From positions 1 to 64,000 of the forward strand of contig CAZMSH010000005.1 in assembly GCA_964568875.1 (NCBI GenBank): a DNA stretch of 64,000 nt, in the 5' to 3' direction. The stretch's first letter is position 1; every line of letters begins with the position of its first letter. The position numbers were made by a program, and so were the translations under genes. Origin of the DNA: SLNP01 sp964568875 (GTDB lineage Bacteria > Bacteroidota > Bacteroidia > Bacteroidales > VadinHA17). Of the stretch, positions 16,661 to 24,583 are shown one piece after another. Under the pieces are notes generated by a model. The model saw only the letters and a list, made by a program, of their open reading frames with translations. It was not told the DNA's origin and searched no databases.

Positions 16661-18811
16661 TCAGTTGACGATGGTCATCTCCTCTATCAGATGTCTGGCA
16701 CCGGCATATATGTCGATCACCCATAATACATATCGGATGTCAACATTGATACATCTCTGGAGATCGGGTTCGAACTGAACATCACCACTCATAGCTTCCC
16801 AGTTGCCATCGAAGGCAAGTCCGATAAGCTCGCCTTTGGCATTTATTACTGGACTCCCCGAATTACCCCCTGTTATATCGTTATTGGTCAGGAAGTTGAT
16901 GGGCAGGTAGCCCTCCGGGGCGGCATATCGTCCAAAATTCCTGCTGTTCACCAGATCGATGAATTTCTGTGTCAGGTCGAACTCATAATCTCCCGGCTTA
17001 TACTTCTCCAGTACTCCTTTCTCGGTGGTGAAGTGTTTGTAGATCACGGCATCGCGGGGTTCATAATCGAGTACCGATCCATAAGACAACCGCATGCTGA
17101 AGTTGGCATCGGGATAAAGAGTACGTTCCGGTGACATCTCCCTTAACGCCGCAATCCACAGTCGACGGCCCAATGTAAGGTCGCTGGCAAACTGATTTGA
17201 ATTCTTGCTAAGTTCGGAATTCATATTTCCTACTGATACCGAAGCGAGGTAGGCAGGATCTTTCTCCAGTACCTTCAGAGACGGTTTATCCAGGAAAGCG
17301 TTAAGTTTCGCTTCACTGGCAAAGACTGACTTTGCAAACATGTCATCGACATATCGGTCGACATTGCCCTTGAATTTACCGTTAATAACCGTGAAGAAGT
17401 CAGGATGATATTTTGCAGGTACATCGCTCATGTAAAGTTTGATCATAGCCTTTATTGACTTCTGATCGGTAGGAGGATTGTAGTCCTTGTAGAAACCTGC
17501 AGCACTTCCCCTGAAGCTTTCAATTGTTTTCTCAATATTCTGGCTGTCGCCCGATTGCAGAGCCGTAATCAGTCTTCCGGCATTGCCTGCAAAGTTAATG
17601 AGTTCGCTGCCTGAGCGGAAGCATTCAGACGAGTACTGCGAGGCATTCAGGTATTCAGCCCTTCCCTGAACCGAATTCCTGATAAGGTTCAGAGCCTCTC
17701 CATATTTTTGTTTTTTGTCAGGATTGGCATTGATCCATGCCTGAAATTCCTTCTCAATCTGCTCCTTGTCACCCTTCACATTGAGTCTTTCGAGGCCTGC
17801 CTTCATCCCGATAGAGTTCTTCCAGTAGTTTGACGAACCCGAGTACTTGGAGGCATACTGGATATTGACCTTGGGGTCAGCCATCATATCGGCCATAAGT
17901 ATCTCCTGTCTGATGCCTCTGATCTTTATCCTGTTCGGATGAGTTATTGAGAGAACCTCGTCAATCTCATAAGATGTCATGTATCTTGTGGTAGAACCGG
18001 GGTAACCCATAATCATGGCATAGTCACCCTCTTTGACACCTGCGATTGACACGGGCAGGTAGTGCTTTGGCTTGAGAGGAATATTCTCCTTTGCATAGGG
18101 AGCCGGTTTGCCATCAGGGCCGGTATACACCCTGAAAATACTGAAGTCACCGGTGTGACGCGGCCACTCCCAGTTATCAGTATCATGACCGTATTTGCCT
18201 ATATATGAAGGAGGTGCCCCAACGAGTCTTACGTCTGTAAAAGTTTCGGTAACAGCCATGTAGAAGTCGTTGCCACCGTAGAATGACGAGATGCCCGCCC
18301 GGTAGTGTGTTCCGGCAACTGCCTCACGTGTAATTTGCTGAACAGCTGCAGAAATTGCTGCTGACCTTTCAGCTTCACTCATTCCATCTCTGACATTTGC
18401 CAGAACTTTTTCGGTTACGTCTTCTATTCGTACAAGAAAGGTTACCGAAAGTCTCGGATTAGGAAGTTCTTCATCCATCGTCATAGCCCAGAATCCATTT
18501 TTCAGGTAGTCATTCTCAACCGTACTGTGAGACTGGATCTGTCCGTACCCGCAATGGTGGTTTGTCATCAGGAGTCCCTTTGAAGAGACGATCTCTCCTG
18601 TACATCCTCCTCCAAAAATAACAATGGCATCTTTAATGCTTGGCTGGTTAAGGCTGTAGATGTCTTCGGCCGTAAGTTTCAGGCCTAGTTCGGTCATCTT
18701 GCCAATATTTAGCTTCGAGAGAAGCGGAAGGAGCCACATTCCTTCGTCGGCCCTGGCTGTATAACCCAGGCTGAGTGCCGTGATAATCAATACGCTGAAT
18801 ACTCTTTTCAT
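16661..18811 (-). CDS. S46 family dipeptidyl-peptidase (DPP7-like)
   Basis: A 716-residue secreted serine exopeptidase that removes dipeptides from oligopeptide N-termini in the periplasm. Residues 1-21 are a signal peptide. The chymotrypsin-like triad is visible: His86 in TNHHCGYG, Asp222 in RHTGDFS, and Ser651 in TGGNSGSPV. In S46 enzymes the residue 18 positions after the serine separates types: Gly in DPP7 (hydrophobic P1), Arg in DPP11 (acidic P1). Here it is Gly (GLAFDGNWEAMSGD), so DPP7-like specificity is predicted. It fits with the M20 and M55 peptidases in the window as part of a peptide-using lifestyle. It stands alone with its own -7 box. Confidence 0.94.
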   Translation of the reverse strand: MKRVFSVLIITALSLGYTARADEGMWLLPLLSKLNIGKMTELGLKLTAEDIYSLNQPSIKDAIVIFGGGCTGEIVSSKGLLMTNHHCGYGQIQSHSTVENDYLKNGFWAMTMDEELPNPRLSVTFLVRIEDVTEKVLANVRDGMSEAERSAAISAAVQQITREAVAGTHYRAGISSFYGGNDFYMAVTETFTDVRLVGAPPSYIGKYGHDTDNWEWPRHTGDFSIFRVYTGPDGKPAPYAKENIPLKPKHYLPVSIAGVKEGDYAMIMGYPGSTTRYMTSYEIDEVLSITHPNRIKIRGIRQEILMADMMADPKVNIQYASKYSGSSNYWKNSIGMKAGLERLNVKGDKEQIEKEFQAWINANPDKKQKYGEALNLIRNSVQGRAEYLNASQYSSECFRSGSELINFAGNAGRLITALQSGDSQNIEKTIESFRGSAAGFYKDYNPPTDQKSIKAMIKLYMSDVPAKYHPDFFTVINGKFKGNVDRYVDDMFAKSVFASEAKLNAFLDKPSLKVLEKDPAYLASVSVGNMNSELSKNSNQFASDLTLGRRLWIAALREMSPERTLYPDANFSMRLSYGSVLDYEPRDAVIYKHFTTEKGVLEKYKPGDYEFDLTQKFIDLVNSRNFGRYAAPEGYLPINFLTNNDITGGNSGSPVINAKGELIGLAFDGNWEAMSGDVQFEPDLQRCINVDIRYVLWVIDIYAGARHLIEEMTIVN

Positions 18812-18853
18812 TTTATACTATTTGGTTAAACTTGTTTTGATTGATTGGAACGC

Positions 18854-18861
18854 CAAATATA
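18854..18861 (-). promoter_or_regulatory. -7 promoter box for the S46 peptidase
   Basis: TATATTTG on the minus strand matches TAnnTTTG and would start transcription about 36 bases before the ATG at 18811. Confidence 0.5.
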
Positions 18862-18905
18862 AATATTATTCTGTTAAAGCCGGGAACTGCGTACTATACA
18901 CTTAT

Positions 18906-19511
18906 TTATAAAAATGGAAGTGAGAGTTGCCTGTTGAAAAGGCTGAAGCTACGCCGGTGATATGGGGTAATGCCGTAACTCTCTATTGCTCTGCGGTGCT
19001 CAGCAGTTGGATAACCCATGTTCCGGTTCCAGCCATATTGTGGAAACTCATCATGTATTTCAGCCATGTATTCATCACGGGCCGTTTTCGCCAGCACCGA
19101 AGCCGCGGCAATGGAAAAGTAGAGTGCGTCACCCCTTACGATTGCCCTGAATGGTATTTTTTCATATTGCAGGAACCGGTTTCCGTCGACAATAATAAAT
19201 TCAGGACGCGGATTAAGGTGGGACAGGGCTTCGTGCATAGCCTTCCAGGTAGCGCGCAGGATGTTCATTTCGTCAATCTCCGTGGCAGGAACAAACGACA
19301 CATGCCACGAGACGGCCTTCGCGACTATCTCTTCCCTGATTTCTCTCCTTTGACGGGCAGTAAGTTGCTTTGAATCATTGAGTACAGGGTGCCGGAACCG
19401 GCGGGGCAGTATTACCGCAGCAGCCACAACCGGCCCCGCAAGGCACCCGCGCCCTGCTTCGTCGACGCCAGCCTCAATCATATTATTATAGTATGCAGAT
19501 TTTAGTGACAC
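18906..19511 (-). CDS. rnhB: Ribonuclease HII
   Basis: RNase HII nicks DNA 5' to embedded ribonucleotides and starts ribonucleotide excision repair. The 201-residue protein shows the catalytic start EAGVDEAGRGCLAGPVVAAA, the IIVDGNRF aspartate, and the AAASVLAKTARDEYM block with the C-terminal YGWNRNMGYPTAEHRRAI and TPYHRRSF. The first eleven residues before MIEAGVDEAG may or may not be translated; a second ATG at 19481 is possible. It is 94 bases upstream of the S46 gene on the same strand and apparently a separate unit. Confidence 0.95.
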   Translation of the reverse strand: MSLKSAYYNNMIEAGVDEAGRGCLAGPVVAAAVILPRRFRHPVLNDSKQLTARQRREIREEIVAKAVSWHVSFVPATEIDEMNILRATWKAMHEALSHLNPRPEFIIVDGNRFLQYEKIPFRAIVRGDALYFSIAAASVLAKTARDEYMAEIHDEFPQYGWNRNMGYPTAEHRRAIESYGITPYHRRSFSLFNRQLSLPFL

Positions 19512-19580
19512 TTTTTTGCTGTTAATTTAGATAATTTTGCTCTTTCTTCTCTGGCAATTAGGTTTTTTCAAAATATTGCT

Positions 19581-19588
19581 TACATTTG
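19581..19588 (+). promoter_or_regulatory. -7 promoter box for the T9SS/C1q gene pair
   Basis: TACATTTG matches TAnnTTTG, about 17 bases before the GTG start. The upstream TTTTTTCAAAATATT (19563-19577) closely resembles the segment ahead of the 29926 gene. Confidence 0.6.
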
Positions 19589-19605
19589 CTTGCTAACATT
19601 TTTTT

Positions 19606-20106
19606 GTGAACAAAGGGGGAACAGTTCTCGGAGTGTTGCTTTTGCTGTTCGGCGGAACGGCTCTGGCACAGCAGCTTTCGCACCAGGTTCTGGTGCCGGC
19701 GGCAGGGATCGGTATATGCTCATCTTCAGATCTGTCGCAGACCATCGGCGAAAACGCCGTGGTTATTTTTTCAACCGAAAAGAATGACCTTACACAAGGT
19801 TTCCAGCAACCAAGACTAAAACTTGTACAAATAGATCAGCCTCAGGGGACGGGTGTTAAAGTCTATCCTGTGCCTGCCACCGATTTTCTGAATATTGAAT
19901 TATATGGGGAGACAGAGAGGGAGTATGTCCTTTCCCTTCTTGATATTTCCGGCAGGCTGGTTCATACAGAGAAACTTTATTTCAGTGATTCTTACTGGTT
20001 TGTACATACATTGCAGGTAAGACAGTTAGTCAGGGGACTATATTTTATCAGAGTGAGGTGTACGGAGGGGAAAATTGACCGTACATTCAAGATTAGTTTA
20101 ATTTAA
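19606..20106 (+). CDS. Small secreted protein with T9SS type A sorting domain
   Basis: A 166-residue protein with a signal peptide (cleavage near ALAQ, residue 22). A short middle segment (LSQTIGENAV, then LTQGFQQPRL) often precedes sorting domains. The C-terminal type IX domain runs from about residue 85 (VKVYPVPATDFLNIEL, LLDISGRLV, GLYFIRV, KISLI). It should be exported by Sec and then by T9SS to the surface, with the domain removed or anchored. The GTG at 19606 is the only start that keeps the signal peptide. The next gene begins 14 bases later and is likely co-expressed. Its own function is unknown. Confidence 0.82.
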   Translation: MNKGGTVLGVLLLLFGGTALAQQLSHQVLVPAAGIGICSSSDLSQTIGENAVVIFSTEKNDLTQGFQQPRLKLVQIDQPQGTGVKVYPVPATDFLNIELYGETEREYVLSLLDISGRLVHTEKLYFSDSYWFVHTLQVRQLVRGLYFIRVRCTEGKIDRTFKISLI

Positions 20107-20120
20107 TAGGGGGTAATGCA

Positions 20121-21524
20121 ATGAATAGGATCTCTCTGAAGATGATAATTACAGGGATGGCAATAGCCGCCGCTATTACCGGCCTCACGGGGCAGTCAGT
20201 GCCTTTCGGAATCCATTATCAGGCTGTAGCACGTGATAATACCGGAAAAGAACTAAGTGACAGGTCAATAGATGTAAGATTCACGATAATTTCAGGAACA
20301 CCCCTTGGAGAAGCGGTCTACCAGGAACTTCACCAGGGTGTCAAAACTTCAAAGTACGGTGTCTTTACGCTTATTATCGGTTCTGGTGTTCCGGTGGGCG
20401 GTACGGCCGGGGAGCTGTCGCAGGTGGAGTGGAGCAGCGGATCTCATTATCTTAAGGTAGAGATTAAGTTCTTCAATGAGTTTTCCGATATGGGAACCAT
20501 GCAGTTCCTTTCAGTGCCATATGCATTGTTTGCCGGCAAGTCACTCGAGCCGGGTCCGCAGGGCCCTCCCGGCCCGCAGGGGGATCCTGCCTCAGACAAG
20601 CAACAGCTCTCTTTCGACGGGGTGAACCTTACAATATCAGGTGATCCCGGCAACACGGTCAATCTCAGCGCCCTTGTCAATGATGCCGACAATGATCCTG
20701 CCAACGAACTGCAGACCCTATACCTTAAAGGAGACTCCCTCTTCATTACAAAGGGTAATTCAGTAATACTCTCTCCATATGTTCAGGACCTCAGGCTTAC
20801 GGGTCACATTCTCAAGATCACCCGCAACAGTGAGGCTACCGAGATAGACCTGTCGGATTACATGGATAATACCGATAACCAGATGCTCACCTGGAATCCT
20901 GAAACCAGGGTTCTTGGAATTACAAACTCAACTTTTCAGATAGACCTTTCAAGGGTGCTAAGCTTCAATTCTTCAACAGGCCAGCTCTCTCTCTCGGGAG
21001 GTAACTCCATTGACCTGTCATCACTGAAGAACGACGCCGACTCAGATCCCGCCAATGAACTGATCACCTCAATGCAGCTCACAGGATCGGAACTGCGCAT
21101 TACCGAAGGCGGCACCCAGCATACCGTCAACTTCGCCGATAATATGGTAGCCTTCAGGGCAAGGAAGACTACGTCAACGGCCGCTTCAGCTGTTACTGAT
21201 ATAACATTTTTACCTGAATCAATAGAGGAAAATATTGGAGATGGATTTAATTCTACTACAGGAGAATTTACTGCACCTGTGACAGGGATATATACATTTT
21301 ACATTAACTATTTTGCAGATGGAAGTGGGGGGTCTAGGAAATTAAGTGTGTTTAAAAACTCGACATTGTTTGAGGATATTGCTATTGATATCTCCACATC
21401 CACATTAACAAATCGATCAGTTACTATGCGTCTTGTTGCAGGTGATGTGGTTAAACTTGTGGTAAATACAGGGACTGCCACTCAAACCGGCACCGGCACC
21501 TTTGCCGGCTACAGGGTATATTAA
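20121..21524 (+). CDS. Secreted C1q-domain protein with short collagen-like segment
   Basis: A 467-residue secreted protein. After a signal peptide (to about GQS, residue 26) comes a beta-rich N-terminal domain (FGIHYQAVARDNTGKELSD) common in Bacteroidota surface proteins. Next are four collagen-like triplets (GPQGPPGPQGDP, about 150-161), two repeats opening with NDADNDPANEL and NDADSDPANEL, and a C-terminal C1q/TNF-like trimerising head (about 345-467: FRARKTT, GEFTAPVTGIYTFYINY, AGYRVY). It has no T9SS sorting domain, unlike its partner upstream. The layout suggests a trimeric stalk-and-head surface or tail-fibre-like adhesin. Ligand unknown. Confidence 0.78.
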   Translation: MNRISLKMIITGMAIAAAITGLTGQSVPFGIHYQAVARDNTGKELSDRSIDVRFTIISGTPLGEAVYQELHQGVKTSKYGVFTLIIGSGVPVGGTAGELSQVEWSSGSHYLKVEIKFFNEFSDMGTMQFLSVPYALFAGKSLEPGPQGPPGPQGDPASDKQQLSFDGVNLTISGDPGNTVNLSALVNDADNDPANELQTLYLKGDSLFITKGNSVILSPYVQDLRLTGHILKITRNSEATEIDLSDYMDNTDNQMLTWNPETRVLGITNSTFQIDLSRVLSFNSSTGQLSLSGGNSIDLSSLKNDADSDPANELITSMQLTGSELRITEGGTQHTVNFADNMVAFRARKTTSTAASAVTDITFLPESIEENIGDGFNSTTGEFTAPVTGIYTFYINYFADGSGGSRKLSVFKNSTLFEDIAIDISTSTLTNRSVTMRLVAGDVVKLVVNTGTATQTGTGTFAGYRVY

Positions 21525-21623
21525 TAAATTGCACCCCGTTTTTTTTACATCCGGCACCCCTCTCCAACCCCCATTGCCTCGCGGCAAAAATGGCGGGGTA
21601 TATCCGGCAATCTATTGATATTC

Positions 21624-21638
21624 AACCCCTCCGGGGTT
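21624..21638. repeat. Short perfect hairpin before the heptad array
   Basis: AACCCC and GGGGTT pair around a 3-base loop, with no T run after it. It lies between the C1q gene and the heptameric array and could be a dispersed palindromic element or a weak 3' stem. Confidence 0.45.
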
Positions 21639-21663
21639 ATAAGGTGTCACTCAGGGGTTGTCC

Positions 21664-21797
21664 CGCAACCCGCACCTCGCAACTCGTACCTCGCAACTCG
21701 TACCTCGCAACCCGCACCACGCATCACGGAACCCGCAACCTCGCACCCCGCAACCCTGAAATCGCAAATCGCAAATCGCAAATCGTTAATCTGAAAT
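21664..21797. repeat. Heptameric tandem repeat array
   Basis: Nineteen consecutive 7-base units, nearly all starting CG or CT, run in register with a single 1-base slip at 21741 ... more precisely at base 21741. The early units alternate CGCAACY and CGYACCT, giving a 14-base superperiod. The middle units are mostly CGCAACC. The last part has three exact CGCAAAT copies followed by decayed CGTTAAT and CTGAAAT. The array ends exactly at the stop codon of the M20 gene (21798). No spacers are present, so this is not CRISPR; it resembles heptanucleotide short tandem repeats known in other bacteria. Confidence 0.85.
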
Positions 21798-23333
21798 CTA
21801 ATACCTTCCCCTGTATTTATCCATCAGCTCTTTGTTAAGGTCTAGCGGAGGAGTTGCATCATCGGGCAGGAATGATTTATAAGGGTGAGATTTTGAATAT
21901 TCCTCGAATTCTTTTCTGATTTCCGCCAGCACCTCTGGTTTTGTCAGGAGGTCGATAGCAGTCGCTGCCATTACTTTTGCTCCCGCATTAAGGCCTTTCC
22001 AGGCGGCTGTACCATAATATCCTGCCACGGCCGACCAGTGGTGACCGATAGCTCCCGGTACTCCACCCGGAAAATTAAGTGTTGCCGTGGGAGCAATAAG
22101 AGTTACCTCGCCCACATCTGACGATCCGCCTCCCACCTGTACACCTGATGGTGTCCGGAGTGAGCCAATCCTGGTGGGGTATCCGCTTTCCCTGGCACCC
22201 AGCTCTTTCTGCAGGGCGCGTGCAAAAGCATTCTCCTCCTCAGACCATTGCGGCATGCCCACGAGTTCGATATTTCCCTGTATTAGTTCGGCCATACCCT
22301 TATTGGCGTGACGCTGGTGCACTCCGGTCAGCACCCTTATCTCTTCCAGCTCCGTCCCCGTAGCCAGGGCTGCTCCTTTTGCACAGTCGACAACCCTGTT
22401 GTACATATCTTCAAGCCGCTCATCGGTATTTCTGACGTAGTACCATACAGTGGCTTTGTCGGGAACCACGTTGGGGGCTTCACCGCCTTCGGTGATGACA
22501 TAATGCATCCTTTGTGTATAGTGCAGGTGTTCACGGAGGTAGTTGGTTGCAACGTTCATGATTTCAACAGCATCAAGAGCACTGCGTGCCGACCATGGAG
22601 ATCCGGCCGAATGTGCCGTTCTGCCCCTGAAGGTAAATAGCACCGATATGACTGCATTACCACCCACTCCGTAAGATGTTGAAAATCCAGATGATGCATG
22701 ATTGTCAATTACCGCATCCACATCGTCAAAGAGACCGGCCCTCACCATGTAGGGACGGCTGATAATAGTTTCCTCGGCAGGAGAACCGTAGAATCTTATT
22801 GTCCCCTTTATTTTGTTTGCCTCCATACTGCGTTTAACAGCAATAGCCGCGGCAATGCCGGCAGCACCCATCATATTGTGTCCGCATCCGTGTCCGGGAG
22901 CTCCCTCAAGTATAGGGTCCTGTTGAGGAACGCCGGGCTTCTGTGAAAGCATTGGAAGTGCATCGAACTCACCCAATATGCCTATCACAGGCTTTCCTGA
23001 TCCCCATGTTGCCACGAAGCAGGTGGGCATACCTGCAGCACCCCGTTCCACACTGAAGCCTTCAGCCTCGAGTGTTGATGCCAGCAGTTCTGCTGACCTG
23101 AACTCCTGCATGCCAAGTTCTGCAAATGACCATATTGAATCTGAGATAACACCGTACTTTTTTACTATGGCTTCATCAGAAAGGTAGTTAATGGCACTGT
23201 TCTTGGCCCTGTAGGTTTCAGCCTTACCCTTGAGACCCTGATCTGAAGATTGCTGCCCCTGCAAATTAAGACAGAATAGTAGTAGAGCCGGCAACAGGAC
23301 GGCTACGGCAATAATTCTGGGATTGGTTTTCAT
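21798..23333 (-). CDS. M20 family amidohydrolase, AbgB/amidohydrolase subgroup, secreted
   Basis: A 511-residue zinc-dependent hydrolase of the M20 amidohydrolase group that contains p-aminobenzoyl-glutamate hydrolase AbgB. Motifs are GEFDALP (metal Asp region), GHGCGHNMMGAAG, and SPAEETIISRPYM. The dimerisation domain includes FTFRGRTAHSAGSPW and EGGEAPNVVPDKATVWYYVR. I chose the ATG at 23333 (MKTNPRIIAVAVLLPALLLF), which gives a signal peptide, over an ATG 8 codons upstream. Secretion suggests it trims peptides or aminoacyl conjugates in the periplasm. It is divergent from the M55 peptidase gene. Confidence 0.88.
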   Translation of the reverse strand: MKTNPRIIAVAVLLPALLLFCLNLQGQQSSDQGLKGKAETYRAKNSAINYLSDEAIVKKYGVISDSIWSFAELGMQEFRSAELLASTLEAEGFSVERGAAGMPTCFVATWGSGKPVIGILGEFDALPMLSQKPGVPQQDPILEGAPGHGCGHNMMGAAGIAAAIAVKRSMEANKIKGTIRFYGSPAEETIISRPYMVRAGLFDDVDAVIDNHASSGFSTSYGVGGNAVISVLFTFRGRTAHSAGSPWSARSALDAVEIMNVATNYLREHLHYTQRMHYVITEGGEAPNVVPDKATVWYYVRNTDERLEDMYNRVVDCAKGAALATGTELEEIRVLTGVHQRHANKGMAELIQGNIELVGMPQWSEEENAFARALQKELGARESGYPTRIGSLRTPSGVQVGGGSSDVGEVTLIAPTATLNFPGGVPGAIGHHWSAVAGYYGTAAWKGLNAGAKVMAATAIDLLTKPEVLAEIRKEFEEYSKSHPYKSFLPDDATPPLDLNKELMDKYRGRY

Positions 23334-23487
23334 ATGACTTGAAGTTCTGGTTAACAATCATAACAAATCTACATAAATGTATAATCAAATGGTTATGATG
23401 ATAGTATGTTTTACAATAGGGAGTCTGGTTTCTTATGTTATCATCATCTCTTTTCGGTTTGACGGCTAACAGGTTTGCATTAAATTT

Positions 23488-23495
23488 TATATTTG
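23488..23495 (+). promoter_or_regulatory. -7 promoter box for the M55 peptidase
   Basis: TATATTTG matches TAnnTTTG, with a predicted leader of about 38 bases. TTTG motifs lie at 23458-23461 and 23474-23477, but neither sits at the usual spacing. Confidence 0.5.
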
Positions 23496-23539
23496 TAGTC
23501 ATTAATGTAGAAACCATAAAACTAAGGAGGCTGAATATT

Positions 23540-24439
23540 ATGAAAAGAATTCTCTTGTTTTTTGTCACACTGCTGGCAGTAAGCACAATATCCGTCTATA
23601 ATGTATATAGCCAGAAAGGTTTGAAGGTTTTTATCTCTGTTGACATGGAGGGTGTAGCAGGCGTTGTTCACAGCGACCAGGTATCTGTGGGAGGAAATGA
23701 CTACCAGATGGCCAGAAGGTGGATGACCGAAGAAGCCAATGCAGCTATACTGGGAGCCCTCGATGCCGGTGCTGCCGAGATTGTTGTTAACGATTCTCAC
23801 GGCAGCATGCGCAACATACTGGCCGGAGAGATAAACCCTGCTGCAAGACTGATAACAGGTTCACCAAAGCCCCTTGCCATGATGCAGGGTATTGATGAAA
23901 CATTCGACGCGGTTATATTTATCGGATATCATGCCAGGGCAGGTACTGCCAATGCAACGCTTGACCATACCTATTCCAGCGGTTCCATATCTGCCTTTAA
24001 GGTAAACGGGGTTGAGATAGGTGAGTCGGAGATGAATGCCCTGATAGCCGGACATTACGGAGTGCCGGTGGTGATGGTTGCAGGTGACAGGGCGGTCTGT
24101 TCACAGGTAAGGAATTCGCTGGGACAAAATATAGTAACCACTGAGGTAAAGGAGTCTATTGGAAGATATGCGGCCAGGACAATGGTGCCTGCGGAAGCAC
24201 AGAAGCTGATAAGAGCCAATACTGCTGCAGCGCTGATGAAGCTGAAAGACTTTAAGCCCTACAAATCGACAGTTCCCTATCAGTTTGAAATAACATTTCT
24301 TTACAGCCACCAGGCCGAGGCTGCTATGGCTGTCCCGGGAATTGAAAGAGTCTCAGCACGAACGGTTAGGTATTCAAAGGAAAATTTTATTGAAGGATTT
24401 AAACTCTTCAGGGCACTGGTGACACTTGCTTCCTCGTAA
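23540..24439 (+). CDS. M55 family D-aminopeptidase (DppA-like), secreted
   Basis: A 299-residue homologue of the zinc D-aminopeptidase DppA, which releases D-amino acids such as D-Ala from peptides. Family signatures are FISVDMEGVAGV (metal Asp and Glu), VNDSHGSMRN, FIGYHARAG with TLDHTYSS, and GESEMNALIAG. The real start is the ATG at 23540, with a textbook AGGAGG 10 bases upstream; an open frame from 23435 is untranslated leader. The start gives a signal peptide (MKRILLFFVTLLAVSTISVY), so it acts in the periplasm. The stop TAA lies directly against the assembly gap, so the 3' side is unknown. Confidence 0.9.
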   Translation: MKRILLFFVTLLAVSTISVYNVYSQKGLKVFISVDMEGVAGVVHSDQVSVGGNDYQMARRWMTEEANAAILGALDAGAAEIVVNDSHGSMRNILAGEINPAARLITGSPKPLAMMQGIDETFDAVIFIGYHARAGTANATLDHTYSSGSISAFKVNGVEIGESEMNALIAGHYGVPVVMVAGDRAVCSQVRNSLGQNIVTTEVKESIGRYAARTMVPAEAQKLIRANTAAALMKLKDFKPYKSTVPYQFEITFLYSHQAEAAMAVPGIERVSARTVRYSKENFIEGFKLFRALVTLASS

Positions 24440-24539
24440 NNNNNNNNNNNNNNNNNNNNNNNNNNNNNNNNNNNNNNNNNNNNNNNNNNNNNNNNNNNNN
24501 NNNNNNNNNNNNNNNNNNNNNNNNNNNNNNNNNNNNNNN
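24440..24539. other. Assembly gap (100 N)
   Basis: Exactly 100 undetermined bases, the conventional size for a scaffold gap of unknown length. The M55 stop codon touches its left edge, and the prfB promoter begins just past its right edge. Any terminator or small gene between them is not visible, and the adjacency of the two sides depends on scaffolding. Confidence 0.98.
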
Positions 24540-24557
24540 CCATTACGCCATTTTTAC

Positions 24558-24565
24558 TACCTTTG
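24558..24565 (+). promoter_or_regulatory. -7 promoter box for prfB
   Basis: TACCTTTG matches TAnnTTTG, with a leader of about 12 bases before the ATG at 24584. The position for a -33 element falls mostly within the N gap. Confidence 0.55.
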
Positions 24566-24583
24566 CACCTCAAAACAGGAGTT

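Noticed and set aside
21664..21797. Possible CRISPR array
   Set aside because: Units are 7 bases with no unique spacers and no cas genes nearby; it is a simple tandem array.
24301..24573. 90-codon frame spanning the N gap
   Set aside because: It reads through undetermined bases and is antisense to the M55 gene.
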